From Pseudomonadota bacterium (GTDB taxonomy: Bacteria; Pseudomonadota; Alphaproteobacteria; Acetobacterales; Acetobacteraceae), in contig JAJZSY010000001.1 of NCBI GenBank assembly GCA_021849425.1, forward strand, positions 186,001 through 250,000: a DNA stretch of 64,000 nucleotides. Reading direction: 5' to 3'. How positions within the stretch are numbered: position 1 is the first letter of the stretch; the number at the start of each line of letters is the position of its first letter. A model generated the notes under the pieces. The model worked only from the letters and a program-made list of their open reading frames with translations. It had not been told where the DNA came from and did not search any database. Made by a program: the position numbers and the translations under genes. Below are positions 26,954 through 39,780 of this stretch, in pieces.

Positions 26954-27865
26954 TCACGACAGGACGTGATCGACCGGCAACAGCGGCGGCGGCAGTTCGG
27001 CGGCGCCGAGGGCTTCGAGCACCGCGATCTCGATCGTTCGCGCGAAAGCATTGAGCGGCAAGGCATTTTGCGAGAGGGCGAACGGCTCCTCAAGCTCGTC
27101 GCCCAGCGCGTCGAGGCCGAAAAACGCATAGCCGAGGATCACCGTGACGATGGGTGTGGCGAGGCCGAGCGTTTGCACGAAGCCGAAGGGCAGGAAGACG
27201 CAGAACAGCCATGCGGTGCGGTGCAGCAGCAGGGAATAGGTGAAGGGTGTGGGCGTCGAGCGCAGGCGTTCGCAGGCGGCCTGGATGCCGGTCATCGCGG
27301 CGATGCGCTCGGCGAGGATGCGGTAGAGCATGTCGCTCAGCCGCCCGGCGGCGACGAGGCCGGCAAGCTCGGCGGAGAGACGGCGCAGCGCCGCATCCGG
27401 CCGGTTGCGCTGGCCGGCGATCCAGGCGCGCTCGGCCGGGGCGAGCCAGTCCTGCCAATCCGCCCCCGAACTCCCGCGCAGATGGTCGCGCAGCAGGTGG
27501 GCGAAGGCGGCGATGCGGCCGCCGAGGCGCTGGGCGAGCGCCGGATCATCCGGCAGGAGCGCGGTGATTTCGCGGATCAGGGCGCGCGACTCGGCGATCA
27601 GCAGTCCCCATTGCTGCCGCCCTTCCCACCAGCGGTCGTAACAGGCGCTGTTGCGGAAGCCGAGAAAGATCGACAGGCCGAGGCCGAGCAGGGTGAAGGG
27701 CACGGTGGCCAGCGGCCAGTCCGGCAGCTTGTGCGTGGCGTGGACGAGGGTGACGCCGAGGGAGAGCAGCAAGAGCGCCAGCAGCCTGGGGGCGACGCGC
27801 TGCAGGATCGAGCCGCGCAGCGTGGTCAGCAGGGTCAGCGTGGTGGCACGGTCGCGCACGATCAT
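26954..27865 (-). CDS. Bestrophin-family (UPF0187) membrane protein
   Basis: A 303-residue membrane protein of the bestrophin/RFP-TM family, anion-channel relatives found in many proteobacteria. Family marks are VPFTLLGLGLSIFLGFRNSACYDRWWEGRQQWG (about residues 57-89) and the C-terminal PFGFVQTLGLATPIVTVILGYAFFGLDALGDELEEPF, with the acidic DELEEPF end that forms the calcium-clasp region in eukaryotic homologues. Four hydrophobic stretches are visible. The start is MIVRDRAT; earlier codons in the open frame are arginine-rich and unlike the family. It lies between the cyd operon and a LysR gene on the same strand. Ion selectivity is not predictable. Confidence 0.82.
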   Translation of the reverse strand: MIVRDRATTLTLLTTLRGSILQRVAPRLLALLLLSLGVTLVHATHKLPDWPLATVPFTLLGLGLSIFLGFRNSACYDRWWEGRQQWGLLIAESRALIREITALLPDDPALAQRLGGRIAAFAHLLRDHLRGSSGADWQDWLAPAERAWIAGQRNRPDAALRRLSAELAGLVAAGRLSDMLYRILAERIAAMTGIQAACERLRSTPTPFTYSLLLHRTAWLFCVFLPFGFVQTLGLATPIVTVILGYAFFGLDALGDELEEPFALSQNALPLNAFARTIEIAVLEALGAAELPPPLLPVDHVLS

Positions 27866-27915
27866 GGCTTGTCTTTCGCGGGCTTGTTTGTCTCGGGTGG
27901 GGCGGGCGGGCCGGG

Positions 27916-28848
27916 TCAGCCGGCCTCGGCATCCCAATAAGGCGGGCGGCCGAATTTCGCCTCGATGAAGTCGAGGAAGGCGCGCACCTTGGGGGAAATG
28001 CGGGCATGCGGCGGATAGATGCCATAGATGCCGCCGGGGCGGGTCGAGATCATCGCGAACCAGTCGGGCAGCAGGCGGACCAGCCGGCCGCGGGCGATAT
28101 CCTCGCCGACCAGCCAGACCGGCAGCAGGGCGATGCCGACGCCGGCCAGCGCGGCATCGAGCAGCGCCTCGGAATCGTCGGAGCGGAGGATGCCGGCGAT
28201 CGGCACCTCCTCCTCCGGCTCGCCCGCCTCGGCGCCGCGACGGAAGAACCAGCGGTCGGTCGGTTGCAGCGTGTAGATCAGCGCGTTGTGGCGCAGCAGG
28301 TCGCGCGGGGCGGCGAGCGGCGGGGCGGCGGCGAGGTAGGACGGGCTCGCGCAGACGACGCGGCGATGACCGGCGAGCTTGCGGGCGATGAGTGTCGAGT
28401 CGATCAGCGGGCCGATGCGGATGGCGAGGTCGGCGCCGCTGGCCAGCAGGTCCATCCGCACATCGGTGAAGGAGAGTTCGAGCCTGAGGCCGGGATAGAG
28501 CTTCAGGAAGTCGGGGATGAAGGGCACGACATGGCGGCGGCCGAAGGCGCCGGGCAGGTTGAGCCGCAGCAGGCCCTGCGGCCGCGCCTGCAACGCCGCG
28601 ACCGAATCGCGCGCCTCGTCGAGATTGCGGAGGATGGCCTGCACCTGGGCGTAGAACTGCTCGCCCGGCTCGGTGAGGTGGAGGCGGCGGGTCGAGCGAT
28701 GGAACAGGGCGACGCCGAGATCGGCCTCAAGCCCGGCGACGGCGCGCGAGACGGTCGAGACTTTCGCGCCCTGCGCCTCGGCCGCCTTCGAGAAACTGCC
28801 AAGCTCGACCGCGCGGCCGAACAGGCGCAAGGCTCCCAGGTAATCCAC
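27916..28848 (-). CDS. LysR-family transcriptional regulator, divergent from ydeP homologue
   Basis: A 310-residue LysR-type regulator. The HTH is at residues 1-60 (DYLGALRLFGRAVELGSFSKAAEAQGAKVSTVSRAVAGLEADLGVALF), followed by the effector domain (GLLRLNLPGAFGRRHVVPFIPDFLKLYPGLRLEL). It begins with GTG, preceded by GGAGG at 8 bases; the open frame extends 38 codons further without an SD. It reads away from the ydeP-like gene across a 321-base gap, so it may control that gene. The bestrophin-like gene starts 51 bases after its stop and may be co-transcribed. The effector is unknown. Confidence 0.9.
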   Translation of the reverse strand: MDYLGALRLFGRAVELGSFSKAAEAQGAKVSTVSRAVAGLEADLGVALFHRSTRRLHLTEPGEQFYAQVQAILRNLDEARDSVAALQARPQGLLRLNLPGAFGRRHVVPFIPDFLKLYPGLRLELSFTDVRMDLLASGADLAIRIGPLIDSTLIARKLAGHRRVVCASPSYLAAAPPLAAPRDLLRHNALIYTLQPTDRWFFRRGAEAGEPEEEVPIAGILRSDDSEALLDAALAGVGIALLPVWLVGEDIARGRLVRLLPDWFAMISTRPGGIYGIYPPHARISPKVRAFLDFIEAKFGRPPYWDAEAG

Positions 28849-29169
28849 GTTGCAACCTCCGGCGCGGGGCGACGCCCTGCAGCAGACGCCGATCAGGCGT
28901 GATGTCGGCCTTGCGCCGCCGCGCCGCAAGAGGGGCTGCGCGCCCTGCCCCGCGCTGCACAAATGTTTTGCCGCCAGAGGGGTTGCGGCGCGAGGCGCGC
29001 GGGCTCACGTGCGAGGCGCGCAGGGCGTCCCGGGCCGGCGCGACCAGACCACGGCATCACCCGCGCGGATGTAAACATCCGGCGCGGTAACGTTGCCTTA
29101 ATGAACACCATCATAGAGACCAGGGCCGGTCCGGGCGGACCGGATGGCGCTCTAGCGGAGATGCAGCCC
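28849..29169. other. 321-base divergent intergenic region, LysR gene / ydeP homologue
   Basis: No credible gene is seen. It holds the LysR ribosome site at its left edge, a GC-rich stretch with many GCGCG runs, a perfect inverted repeat at 29066-29081, and a GCGGAG ribosome site before the ydeP start. Two earlier in-frame ATGs for ydeP (29101, 29161) lie here. Confidence 0.6.
29066..29081. promoter_or_regulatory. Inverted repeat before the ydeP homologue
   Basis: CGGATGT and ACATCCG flank an AA centre, a perfect 7-2-7 inverted repeat, about 90 bases before the chosen ydeP start and in the gap between it and the divergent LysR gene. It is the only clean dyad in the gap and therefore the best operator candidate. 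Confidence 0.45.
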
Positions 29170-31458
29170 ATGACCACGCGACGTCGCATCGTGCCCGATC
29201 ACAACCTGAAGGGCATCCGGCCCTATGGCGCGCCCGCCGGCGGCTGGGGCGCGCTGCGCGCCACCGCCAAGGCGATCCGCACCCAGATGGATGCCGGCGA
29301 CGCCGCCCGCCTGCTGCTGCGCACCAACAAGCCCACCGGGTTCGACTGCCCCGGCTGCGCCTGGCCGGACAAGGAACATACCTCGACCTTCCAGTTCTGC
29401 GAGAACGGCGCCAAGGCGGTGACCTGGGAAGCGACGCGCAAGCGCGTCGGCCCCGATTTCTTCGCCGCCCATACGGTGAGCGAGCTGCTCGGCTGGTCGG
29501 ACCACGCGCTGGAGGATGCCGGGCGGCTGACCCACCCGCTGGCCTATGATCACGCGAGCGACACCTATCGCGAGATCGGCTGGGACGACGCCTTCGCCCG
29601 CATCGGCGCGGTGCTGCGCGCCCTGCCCGACCCCAACATGGTGGAGTTCTACACCTCCGGCCGCGCCTCGAACGAGGCGGCGTTTCTCTATCAGTTGTTC
29701 GCCCGCGAATATGGCACCAACAATTTCCCCGACTGCTCGAACATGTGCCACGAGGCGACCAGCGTGGGGCTGCCGCAGTCGATCGGGTTCGGCAAGGGCA
29801 CCGTCTCGCTCGATGATTTCGACCATTGCGACCTGATCATCGCGATGGGGCACAACCCCGGCACCAACCATCCGCGGATGATGGGCACGCTGCACGAGGT
29901 GGCGCGGCGCGGGGTGCCGATCATCGTGTTCAACCCGATGCGCGAGCGGGCGCTGGAGCGCTTCGCCGATCCGCAGAACGCGGTGGAGATGGCGACGATG
30001 GGGGCGACGCCGATCGCCTCGACCTATCTCAAGGTGCGGGTCGGCGGCGATGCCGCCGCACTCTCGGGCATCATGAAGGCGCTGCTCGAACGCGACGCCG
30101 AGGCGGGGCCGGAGGCCGGCATCATCGACCGCGACTTCATCGCAGCACACACCAACGGGTTCGAGGACCTCGCCGCCGACCTGCGCGCGACGCCGTGGGA
30201 CCGGATCGAGGCGGCGAGCGGGCTGTCGCGCGCCGACCTCGCCACCGTGGCGGAGCATTACGCGCGGGCGAAATCGACCATCGTCACCTATGGCATGGGC
30301 ATCACCCAGCACTCGACCGGCACGCAGAATGTGCGGCAGATCGCCAACCTGCTGCTGCTGCGCGGCAATTTCGGCCGGCCGGGCGCGGGGATCTGCCCGC
30401 TGCGGGGGCATTCCAACGTGCAGGGCGACCGCACCGTGGGGATTACCGAGAAGCCGGGCGAGGCGATGCTGGAGCGGATCGCGCAGCGCTTCGGCTTCAC
30501 CCCGCCGCGCGCCCACGGGCATGACGCGGTCGCGGCGATGGAGGCGATGCTGCGCGGCGACTCCCGCGCGCTGCTGGCCCTCGGCGGCAATCTCGCCATC
30601 GCCATGCCGGACACGGAGAATTGCGCGGCGGCGATGCGGCGGCTCGATCTGGCGGTGCATGTCGCCACCAAGCTCAACCGCTCGCACCTGCTGATCGGCC
30701 GGGAATCGATCATCTTGCCCTGCCTCGGCCGGACCGAGGAGGACATCCAGGAGAGCGGGCCGCAGGCGATCACCGTCGAGGATTCGATGTCGATGGTGCA
30801 TGCCTCGGCCGGCAGGCTCGCGCCGGCCTCGCCGCTGCTGCGCTCGGAGCCGGCGATCGTCGCCGGGATGGCGATGGCCACCCTGCCCCGCAGCACCGTG
30901 CCGTGGCGCGAGATGGTGGCCGATTACAGCCTGATCCGCGACGCGATCGAGGCGGTGTTCCCCGATTTCGCCGATTTCAACGCGCGGGTGGCCGTGCCGG
31001 GCGGCTTCCGCCTGCCGATCCCGCCGGCCGAGCGCGTGTGGCGCACCGAATCGGGCCGCGCCGAGTTCATGCCGCCGGGCGGCGCCGGCGCGGAACAGGG
31101 GACCCTGCTGCTGACCACGATCCGCAGCCATGACCAGTACAACACCACGATCTACGGGATGGATGACCGCTATCGCGGCGTGTTCGGCCGGCGCGACGTC
31201 GTGTTCATGAACCGCGCGGACATGGAGCGGCTCGGCATCGAGCATGGCGGGCGCATCGACGTTGCCCATGCCGAGGACGGAGCACATCGCCTCGCCGGGT
31301 TCACCGCCATCGAATACGACATCGCGGAAGGCTCGGTCGCGGCTTATTACCCTGAGGCCAACGTGCTGATGCCGCTGGCCCGACATGACCGGCAGAGCGG
31401 CACGCCGACTTACAAATCGGTGCCGGTGACGGTGGCGCCGGGCGCGGCCGGGGCATAG
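29170..31458 (+). CDS. ydeP: FdhF/YdeP-family molybdopterin oxidoreductase
   Basis: A 762-residue molybdoenzyme very close to E. coli YdeP (about 759 residues), which is linked to EvgA-dependent acid resistance; its substrate is not settled. Shared signatures are FDCPGCAWPD near residue 55, NPGTNHPRM, GMGITQHSTGTQNVRQIANLLLLRGNFGRPGAGICPLRGHSNVQGDR, and TIRSHDQYNTTIYGMDDRYRGVFGRRDVVFM near the end. I choose ATG 29170, since GCGGAG lies 9 bases upstream and the length fits YdeP; ATGs at 29161 and 29101 are alternatives. Its TAG stop is the first three bases of a 65-bp repeat. No FdhD or small Fe-S subunit is adjacent, as with YdeP. Confidence 0.9.
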   Translation: MTTRRRIVPDHNLKGIRPYGAPAGGWGALRATAKAIRTQMDAGDAARLLLRTNKPTGFDCPGCAWPDKEHTSTFQFCENGAKAVTWEATRKRVGPDFFAAHTVSELLGWSDHALEDAGRLTHPLAYDHASDTYREIGWDDAFARIGAVLRALPDPNMVEFYTSGRASNEAAFLYQLFAREYGTNNFPDCSNMCHEATSVGLPQSIGFGKGTVSLDDFDHCDLIIAMGHNPGTNHPRMMGTLHEVARRGVPIIVFNPMRERALERFADPQNAVEMATMGATPIASTYLKVRVGGDAAALSGIMKALLERDAEAGPEAGIIDRDFIAAHTNGFEDLAADLRATPWDRIEAASGLSRADLATVAEHYARAKSTIVTYGMGITQHSTGTQNVRQIANLLLLRGNFGRPGAGICPLRGHSNVQGDRTVGITEKPGEAMLERIAQRFGFTPPRAHGHDAVAAMEAMLRGDSRALLALGGNLAIAMPDTENCAAAMRRLDLAVHVATKLNRSHLLIGRESIILPCLGRTEEDIQESGPQAITVEDSMSMVHASAGRLAPASPLLRSEPAIVAGMAMATLPRSTVPWREMVADYSLIRDAIEAVFPDFADFNARVAVPGGFRLPIPPAERVWRTESGRAEFMPPGGAGAEQGTLLLTTIRSHDQYNTTIYGMDDRYRGVFGRRDVVFMNRADMERLGIEHGGRIDVAHAEDGAHRLAGFTAIEYDIAEGSVAAYYPEANVLMPLARHDRQSGTPTYKSVPVTVAPGAAGA

Positions 31459-31625
31459 AGCATCATCCGATCAGATGGTGTTCGTCTGATCGGATAAAGA
31501 TGCTCTGATTATCAATGTCATAGAGCATCATCCGATCAGGTGGTGTTCGTCTGATCGGATAAAGATGCTCTGATTATCAATATCATAGAGCATCATCCGA
31601 TCAGGTGGTGTTCGTCTGATCGGAT
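31456..31625. repeat. 65-bp tandem hairpin repeat (2.6 copies) after ydeP
   Basis: Units start at 31456, 31521 and 31586, each beginning TAGAGCATCATCCGATCAG. Within a unit AGAGCATC+ATCCGATCAG pairs with CTGATCGGAT+GATGCTCT, with an 11-base loop and a small AAA bulge, giving a long hairpin. Copies 1 and 2 differ at two positions; copy 3 is cut after the inner arm. The repeat lies between the ends of two converging genes, so it may also act as a terminator. The first TAG is the ydeP stop. Confidence 0.95.
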
Positions 31626-31637
31626 GCGTCTCTCGAC

Positions 31638-32713
31638 TCAACCGCGGTTCGGATAGGCGCGGCTGCGCGCGGCGAGGGTTTCGATCGTCGCGGTATCGGG
31701 CGCGTCGTCGGGGATTTCGGCGACCTTGCGGGCCAGCACCCAGGTGCCGACAAAACCGTGATGGCGGGTCAGTTCCATGTCGGCAAGGCCGCGGCCGGGG
31801 AACAGCCGCACCAGGTTCGCCGGGTTGCGCATGCCGACATCGACGATCTCGAAGCCGCGCGCCGGGCCGAACAGGATGCGCATCGCCTCGTCCGAATAGC
31901 GCCAGAAATCGTTCGGCGTCTCGTGCAGCGGGAAGGTGTGGTGGGTGATGTGGAAGGTCAGGCCGCCCTGGCTGAGCGCGCGGTTGATTTCGGCGGCGAC
32001 GCGCCAGGGCTCGGCGATGTGTTCCATCACCGCGATCGAGAAGATCCCCTCGAAGGCGGCCCTGCCGGTGGCGGCGGAGAGGGTGTGCGCGTCCGCCACC
32101 AGGTCGACGCCGGGGGCGGGGTGGATGTCGCAGCCGACATAATGGCAGTCGGGCGCGAATTCGCCGATCCGCGCATAGCTCTCGGGGCCGACGATGCGGG
32201 CGCCGATTTCCAGCACCCGGCCGCGCCGCTGGCGCATTTCGTCGATGAAGGGCTGGATCACGCGGCGCGACGGCGGCGGCGGCGGCAGCGGCGGCGGCGC
32301 GAGCGGGAGGGAGATTGTGCCGGCATCGGTCTCGATGTCGAGGCAGGCGGGCTGGAAGGGCGGGGTTTCGAGATAGAGGGCGAAGCCGCTATCGGCGATG
32401 TCGGGGTAGTGGGACTGCACATCCGGGCGGGGCGCGGGCGGCACCGGATCGGTCCGGCGGTCGCCCACGCGAAGGGAGAGCGCGCGCACCTTCACCGCGT
32501 GGGCGTGAACCCAGCCGCAGACATGGACGCCATAGGCGTCGCACCAGAAATGCTCGACCGCGTGGACGAGCGGGAGGGATGGCGCGGGCGGCGGGCGCAG
32601 GGCGGCAAGCTCGGATTCCAGTGCCGCGACGCGGTTGTGCAGCGCGCCCTCGCGCGCGGCGATGCGCGCCAGCGGCGGCAGGCGCAGCAATGTTTGCTTC
32701 CAGGCCGGCAGCA

Positions 32714-32714
<1 letters not shown>
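31638..32714 (-). CDS. Class I SAM-dependent methyltransferase domain protein
   Basis: A 358-residue protein. Residues 1-45 form a short helical segment. A middle region (about 50-150) has a proline-rich linker, including a run of prolines near residue 145. A C-terminal Rossmann methyltransferase follows: VLEIGARIVGPESYARIG as motif I, YVGCDIHPAPGVDLVADAH as the acidic loop, and FSIAVMEHIAEPWRVAAEINRALSQGG. The methyl acceptor is unknown; similar proteins occur beside polysaccharide genes. Its ATG overlaps the uvrA stop by one base (TGATG), suggesting reinitiation, although the two functions look unrelated. A 65-bp repeat ends 12 bases beyond its stop. Confidence 0.75.
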
Positions 32715-35587
<2,873 letters not shown>

Positions 35588-35659
35588 GAACCGCCTCTGA
35601 GACCCCGTTTGTGTTGCCGGATATGGCCCCGCCGGCGCGGGCTGGAAAGAGGCGATCGA

Positions 35660-36673
35660 TCAGGATGACGCCCCGCGCGCGGCGCGCTGGGCGAGGCCGA
35701 GCAGCGTCTGCCGGGCGATCAGCTCGGGCATCGCGCCGGTGCGCTTGCAATCGGCCTCGGCGCGCAGGACGCGCTCGATCGCGGCCATGATGGCGGGCTC
35801 GCGCCAGCGGGCGGCGGCGGCGAGGGCGGCCGGCTGGCGCTTGAAGAAGACCGGCGGGCGGCGGGCGGCGAGCGCATCGCGCGGGCTGGCGCCGCGGCCG
35901 ATCGCCTCGGCGACGAGGCGCAGCGCCGCAAGCTCGGAGAGCAGCACCCGCATCACCGCGACCGGCGCGGCCCCTTCCTCGAGGGCGAGGCCGATCGCAT
36001 GGTCGGCGGCGGCGATGTTGCCGGCGAGCGCCGCATCGATCGCATCCTGCATCGAGGCGGAGCCCTGATCGTCCAGCACCGCCTCGACCGCGGCGAGATC
36101 GACCGCGCCGCCCGGCCCGGCATAGAGGGCGAGCCGCTCGGCGGCGTCGCGCAGCGCGCCGGTTTCGCCGCCGAGCCGGCTGGCGGCGAGCGCCAGCGCC
36201 TCGCGGCCGATGCCCACACCGGCGGCGCGCAGGGCGGCCTCCAGCGCCGGGCCGCGCGCCGCCCCCTCCGGCGGGTAGCAGGCGATGGCGGCGGCTTCGG
36301 GGTGTTTTTCGGCGAGCGCGCGCAGCTTCGAGCGGGCGGCGAGATCGGCCGCCATGCCGATCACCAGCGCATCCCCCCTGCCCTCCAGCGCCGCCTCGAC
36401 GATCGGGGCCTGACGGTCGGCCGCATCGCGCAGCAGCACCACGCGGCGGCCGCCGCCGAAAGCCTGCGCGCCGGCCTCTTCGGGCAGGCGCTCGGCGGTG
36501 TCGGCATCGAGTTCGGTGAGGCGGAACGGATCGTCGAGCGCGCCGGCGACACGTTTCGCAAGGCGCCGCGCCCGCTCGGCGACGAGCGAGGTGTCGGGGC
36601 CATAGACGAGGACGAATCGCGCCGCACCGGGATCGGCCAGAAACCGCTCGACGTTGCGGGCGTCGATCTTCAA
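35660..36673 (-). CDS. holA: DNA polymerase III subunit delta
   Basis: A 337-residue clamp-loader subunit that opens the beta clamp. The N-terminal AAA+-like domain has RFVLVYGPDTSLVAERARRLAKRV (about residues 18-42), a vestigial P-loop as usual for delta. The helical collar domain follows, with PVAVMRVLLSELAALRLVAEAI, RPPVFFKRQPAALAAAARW and the final ADCKRTGAMPELIARQTLLGLAQRA. It lies 4 bases after lptE, in the conserved order DUF3576 > leuS > lptE > holA. Confidence 0.93.
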   Translation of the reverse strand: MKIDARNVERFLADPGAARFVLVYGPDTSLVAERARRLAKRVAGALDDPFRLTELDADTAERLPEEAGAQAFGGGRRVVLLRDAADRQAPIVEAALEGRGDALVIGMAADLAARSKLRALAEKHPEAAAIACYPPEGAARGPALEAALRAAGVGIGREALALAASRLGGETGALRDAAERLALYAGPGGAVDLAAVEAVLDDQGSASMQDAIDAALAGNIAAADHAIGLALEEGAAPVAVMRVLLSELAALRLVAEAIGRGASPRDALAARRPPVFFKRQPAALAAAARWREPAIMAAIERVLRAEADCKRTGAMPELIARQTLLGLAQRAARGASS

Positions 36674-36677
36674 GCGC

Positions 36678-37199
36678 CTAGCCCCGGTCGGGGTGATTGC
36701 GGAAATAGGCGGCGAGCTGTTCGGTGATCTGCCGGGCGAGGCGCTGGGCGAAGTGGTGGCGCAGCACGCCCTGGTCGAGGGTGGCGGCGAAGTTCTGGTT
36801 GTCGATGATGTTGAGCGCGTCCATCGCCTGGGCGGAGCCGCGGGCGATCACCCTGGCGCGGTTGCCTTCCGCCGTCAGCACCCAGCGCGCCGAGGCGATA
36901 TAGCGGTTGCGGGTGTTGGAGCTGTCGGGCTGGACGCCGATCGGCTGGCCGTACCAACCGCCATAGCTGACCTTGAGGTGGTAGCGGTAGAAGCCGGGCG
37001 CGCCGGCGCGCTGGAGATCGGCCTCCAGCGCCTGACGGAGGAGCTGGCCCTGGCGGTCCGGCAGGAGGCCGACATCGATCTGGTCGAGCTGGGCGGAGAC
37101 CGCGGCGCCGGCGGGGCCGCCGCCGTAGAGCGGGCGGAAGCCGCAGCCGGCGAGCGCGAGCAGCCCGGCGAAGGCCAGGATTTTAGGGCCGGACGACAA
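36678..37199 (-). CDS. lptE: LPS-assembly lipoprotein LptE
   Basis: A 173-residue outer-membrane lipoprotein that plugs the LptD barrel and is needed to put lipopolysaccharide on the cell surface. The lipobox is LALAGC with the lipidated Cys19, followed by GFRPLYG, the usual start of mature LptE. The gene overlaps the leuS end by 17 bases and is followed 4 bases later by holA. No LptD is in the window. The leuS-lptE-holA order is the standard one and supports the assignment beyond the weak sequence conservation. Confidence 0.9.
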   Translation of the reverse strand: MSSGPKILAFAGLLALAGCGFRPLYGGGPAGAAVSAQLDQIDVGLLPDRQGQLLRQALEADLQRAGAPGFYRYHLKVSYGGWYGQPIGVQPDSSNTRNRYIASARWVLTAEGNRARVIARGSAQAMDALNIIDNQNFAATLDQGVLRHHFAQRLARQITEQLAAYFRNHPDRG

Positions 37200-39777
37200 A
37201 GTTCACGATCCGGTCGGGCACGTGGATGCGCTTGACGATGGTCGCGCCCGCCAGCAGTTGCGCGATTCGCGGCTCGGCCAGCGCCTGCGCGATGGCGGTT
37301 TCGGCATCCGCCCCCGGCGGCAGCTCGATCGTGCCGCGCAGCTTGCCCATGATCTGCACCGCCAGCGTCACCGAATCGCGCTTGAGCAGGTCGGGGTCGG
37401 CCACCGGCCAGGGCTGGTTGACGACCAGCCCGGCCTCCGGCGCGACCAGCGCGTTCGCCTCCTCGGCGACATGCGGGATGATCGGGGCGGCGAGGCGGAT
37501 CAGCGCCGACATCGCCTCGCGCCGCGCCGCCGCAAGGCCGGGGGCGGTGCGGCCCTCGGACTCGGCGATGGCGTTGGCCAGCTCGTAGAGCCGGGCGATG
37601 GCGACGTTGAAGGCGAAGCCGTCGATCGCCTCGGTCACCGCGGCGATGGTGCGATGCGTCGCCTGGCGCAGCGTGCGGGCCGCGCCCTCGGCGCGTTCCA
37701 GCGCCACGTCGTCCGCCCGGTCGGCGGCGACGCTGCGGGCGAGGCGATACAGACGCTGGACATAGCGGAACGCACCCTGGGCGCCGGCCTCGGTCCATTC
37801 CACGTCGCGCTCGGGCGGATTGTCCGACAGGACGAACCAGCGCGCGGTGTCAGCGCCGAAACGGGCGATGACGGCCGAGGGATCGACCGTGTTGCGCTTC
37901 GATTTCGACATTTTTTCGATCGGGCCGACAATGACCTTGCGGCCATCGAGCGTCGTCGCGTGGTCGGCGTGGCGGATCACCTCCTCGGGGTAGAGCCACT
38001 TGCCGTCTTCGGTGCGGTAGCTCTCATGCGTCAGCATGCCCTGGGTGAACAGGCCGGCGAAGGGCTCGGCGACGCCGACCTGGCCGAGCCGGTGCATCGC
38101 CCGGGTGAAGAAGCGGGCGTAGAGCAGGTGCAGGATCGCGTGCTCGATGCCGCCGATATAGTGATCGACCGGCATCCAGTGCGAGGTCGCCGCCGGATCG
38201 GCCGGCACGGGCGCGTGCGGCGCGCAGAAGCGGGCGAAATACCACGAGGAATCGACGAAGGTGTCGAACGTGTCGGTCTCGCGCTGGGCGGCGGCGCCGC
38301 ATTGCGGGCAGGCGACGTGTTTCCAGCTCGGGTGATGGTCGAGTGCGTTGCCCGGCCGGTCGAACGGGAGATCCTCCGGCAGGCGCACCGGCAGGTGCTT
38401 TTCCGGCACGGGAACGGTGCCGCAGACCTCGCAATGGATCATCGGGATCGGGCAGCCCCAGGCGCGCTGGCGGGAGACGCCCCAGTCGCGCAGGCGCCAG
38501 TTGACCACGCCCTTGCCGGCGCCGCGCGCCTCAAGCTCGGCGATGGCGCGGGATTTCGCCGCCGTGACGGCGAGACCGTCGAGAAAGCCGGAATTGACGA
38601 TCGCGCCATCGCCGGTGAAGGCGACATCGCCCACCGCCATGCCGGGGTCATCCTTGGGTGCTACGACGACGGTAACGTCCAGCCCGTATTTGCGTGCGAA
38701 ATCGAGGTCGCGCTGGTCGTGCGCGGGGCAGCCGAAAATCGCCCCGGTGCCGTAATCCATCAGCACGAAATTCGCGATCCAGACCGGGTGGGTGCGCGCG
38801 GGGTCGAACGGGTGGACGACGCGCAGGCCGGTATCGAAGCCGCGCTTCTCGGCCGCCTCGATCGCGGCTTCGGAGGTGCCCGCACTCTGGCAGGCGGCGA
38901 TGAAGGCGGCGGCCTCGGGATTGGTGGCGGCGATGGCGGCGGCGAGCGGATGATCCGGCGCGAGGGCGACGAAGCTCATGCCGAACAGCGTGTCCGGCCG
39001 GGTGGAGTAGACCGGCACGCTCTCGATCCCGGCGCAGGGTTCCGTCAGGCGGATCGAGAATTCCGCGCCTTCGGAGCGGCCGATCCAGTTGCGCTGCATG
39101 GTGCGCACCCGCTCGGGCCAGTTCTCCAGCGTGTCGAGCCCGGCGAGCAGGTCGTCCGCGAAGTCGGTGATGCGGAAGAACCATTGGCGCAGCTTGCGCT
39201 TTTCCACCGGCGCGCCGGATTTCCAGCCCCGCCCGTCGATCACCTGTTCGTTGGCGAGGACGGTCATGTCCACCGGGTCCCAGTTCACCGCCGATTCGCG
39301 GCGATAGGCGAGGCCGGCGCGCCAGAGATCGAGGAACAGCTTCTGCTGGTGGCCGTAATATTCAGGGTCGCAGGTGGCGAATTCGCGCGACCAGTCGACC
39401 GAGAGGCCGACGCGCTTGAGATCGGCCTTCATCGCCGCAATGTTGTCTCGGGTCCATTTGGCGGGATCGACATTGCGCTCGCGCGCCGCGTTCTCGGCCG
39501 GCAGGCCGAACGCGTCCCACCCCATCGGGTGGAGAACGTCGTAGCCCTGGGCGCGGCGGGCGCGGGCGATCACGTCGCCGATCGCGTAGTTGCGGACATG
39601 GCCCATGTGGATTTTCCCCGACGGATAGGGGAACATTTCCAGCACGTAGCATTTGCGCCGGCCGCCCTGCGGGGCGTCGGCGGTGGCGAAGCTGTTCCGC
39701 GCCTCCCATTCGGCCTGCCAGCGCGCCTCGGCGGCGGAAAAATCGTAGGCGCCGGACTCGTGCGTGGTCTGGTCCAT
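37183..39777 (-). CDS. leuS: Leucyl-tRNA synthetase
   Basis: An 864-residue class I synthetase. The HIGH motif is HMGH in [20 protein letters not shown] (near residue 58), and the KMSKS motif is [12 protein letters not shown] in the C-terminal third. The CP1 editing domain contains [23 protein letters not shown], with the conserved threonine-rich editing loop. A zinc-type CEVCGTVP...CPQCG segment is present. Full length for bacterial LeuRS. It is 3 bases after the DUF3576 lipoprotein gene and overlaps lptE, within a four-gene minus-strand operon. Confidence 0.97.
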   Translation of the reverse strand: MDQTTHESGAYDFSAAEARWQAEWEARNSFATADAPQGGRRKCYVLEMFPYPSGKIHMGHVRNYAIGDVIARARRAQGYDVLHPMGWDAFGLPAENAARERNVDPAKWTRDNIAAMKADLKRVGLSVDWSREFATCDPEYYGHQQKLFLDLWRAGLAYRRESAVNWDPVDMTVLANEQVIDGRGWKSGAPVEKRKLRQWFFRITDFADDLLAGLDTLENWPERVRTMQRNWIGRSEGAEFSIRLTEPCAGIESVPVYSTRPDTLFGMSFVALAPDHPLAAAIAATNPEAAAFIAACQSAGTSEAAIEAAEKRGFDTGLRVVHPFDPARTHPVWIANFVLMDYGTGAIFGCPAHDQRDLDFARKYGLDVTVVVAPKDDPGMAVGDVAFTGDGAIVNSGFLDGLAVTAAKSRAIAELEARGAGKGVVNWRLRDWGVSRQRAWGCPIPMIHCEVCGTVPVPEKHLPVRLPEDLPFDRPGNALDHHPSWKHVACPQCGAAAQRETDTFDTFVDSSWYFARFCAPHAPVPADPAATSHWMPVDHYIGGIEHAILHLLYARFFTRAMHRLGQVGVAEPFAGLFTQGMLTHESYRTEDGKWLYPEEVIRHADHATTLDGRKVIVGPIEKMSKSKRNTVDPSAVIARFGADTARWFVLSDNPPERDVEWTEAGAQGAFRYVQRLYRLARSVAADRADDVALERAEGAARTLRQATHRTIAAVTEAIDGFAFNVAIARLYELANAIAESEGRTAPGLAAARREAMSALIRLAAPIIPHVAEEANALVAPEAGLVVNQPWPVADPDLLKRDSVTLAVQIMGKLRGTIELPPGADAETAIAQALAEPRIAQLLAGATIVKRIHVPDRIVNFVVRP

Positions 39778-39780
39778 CGA

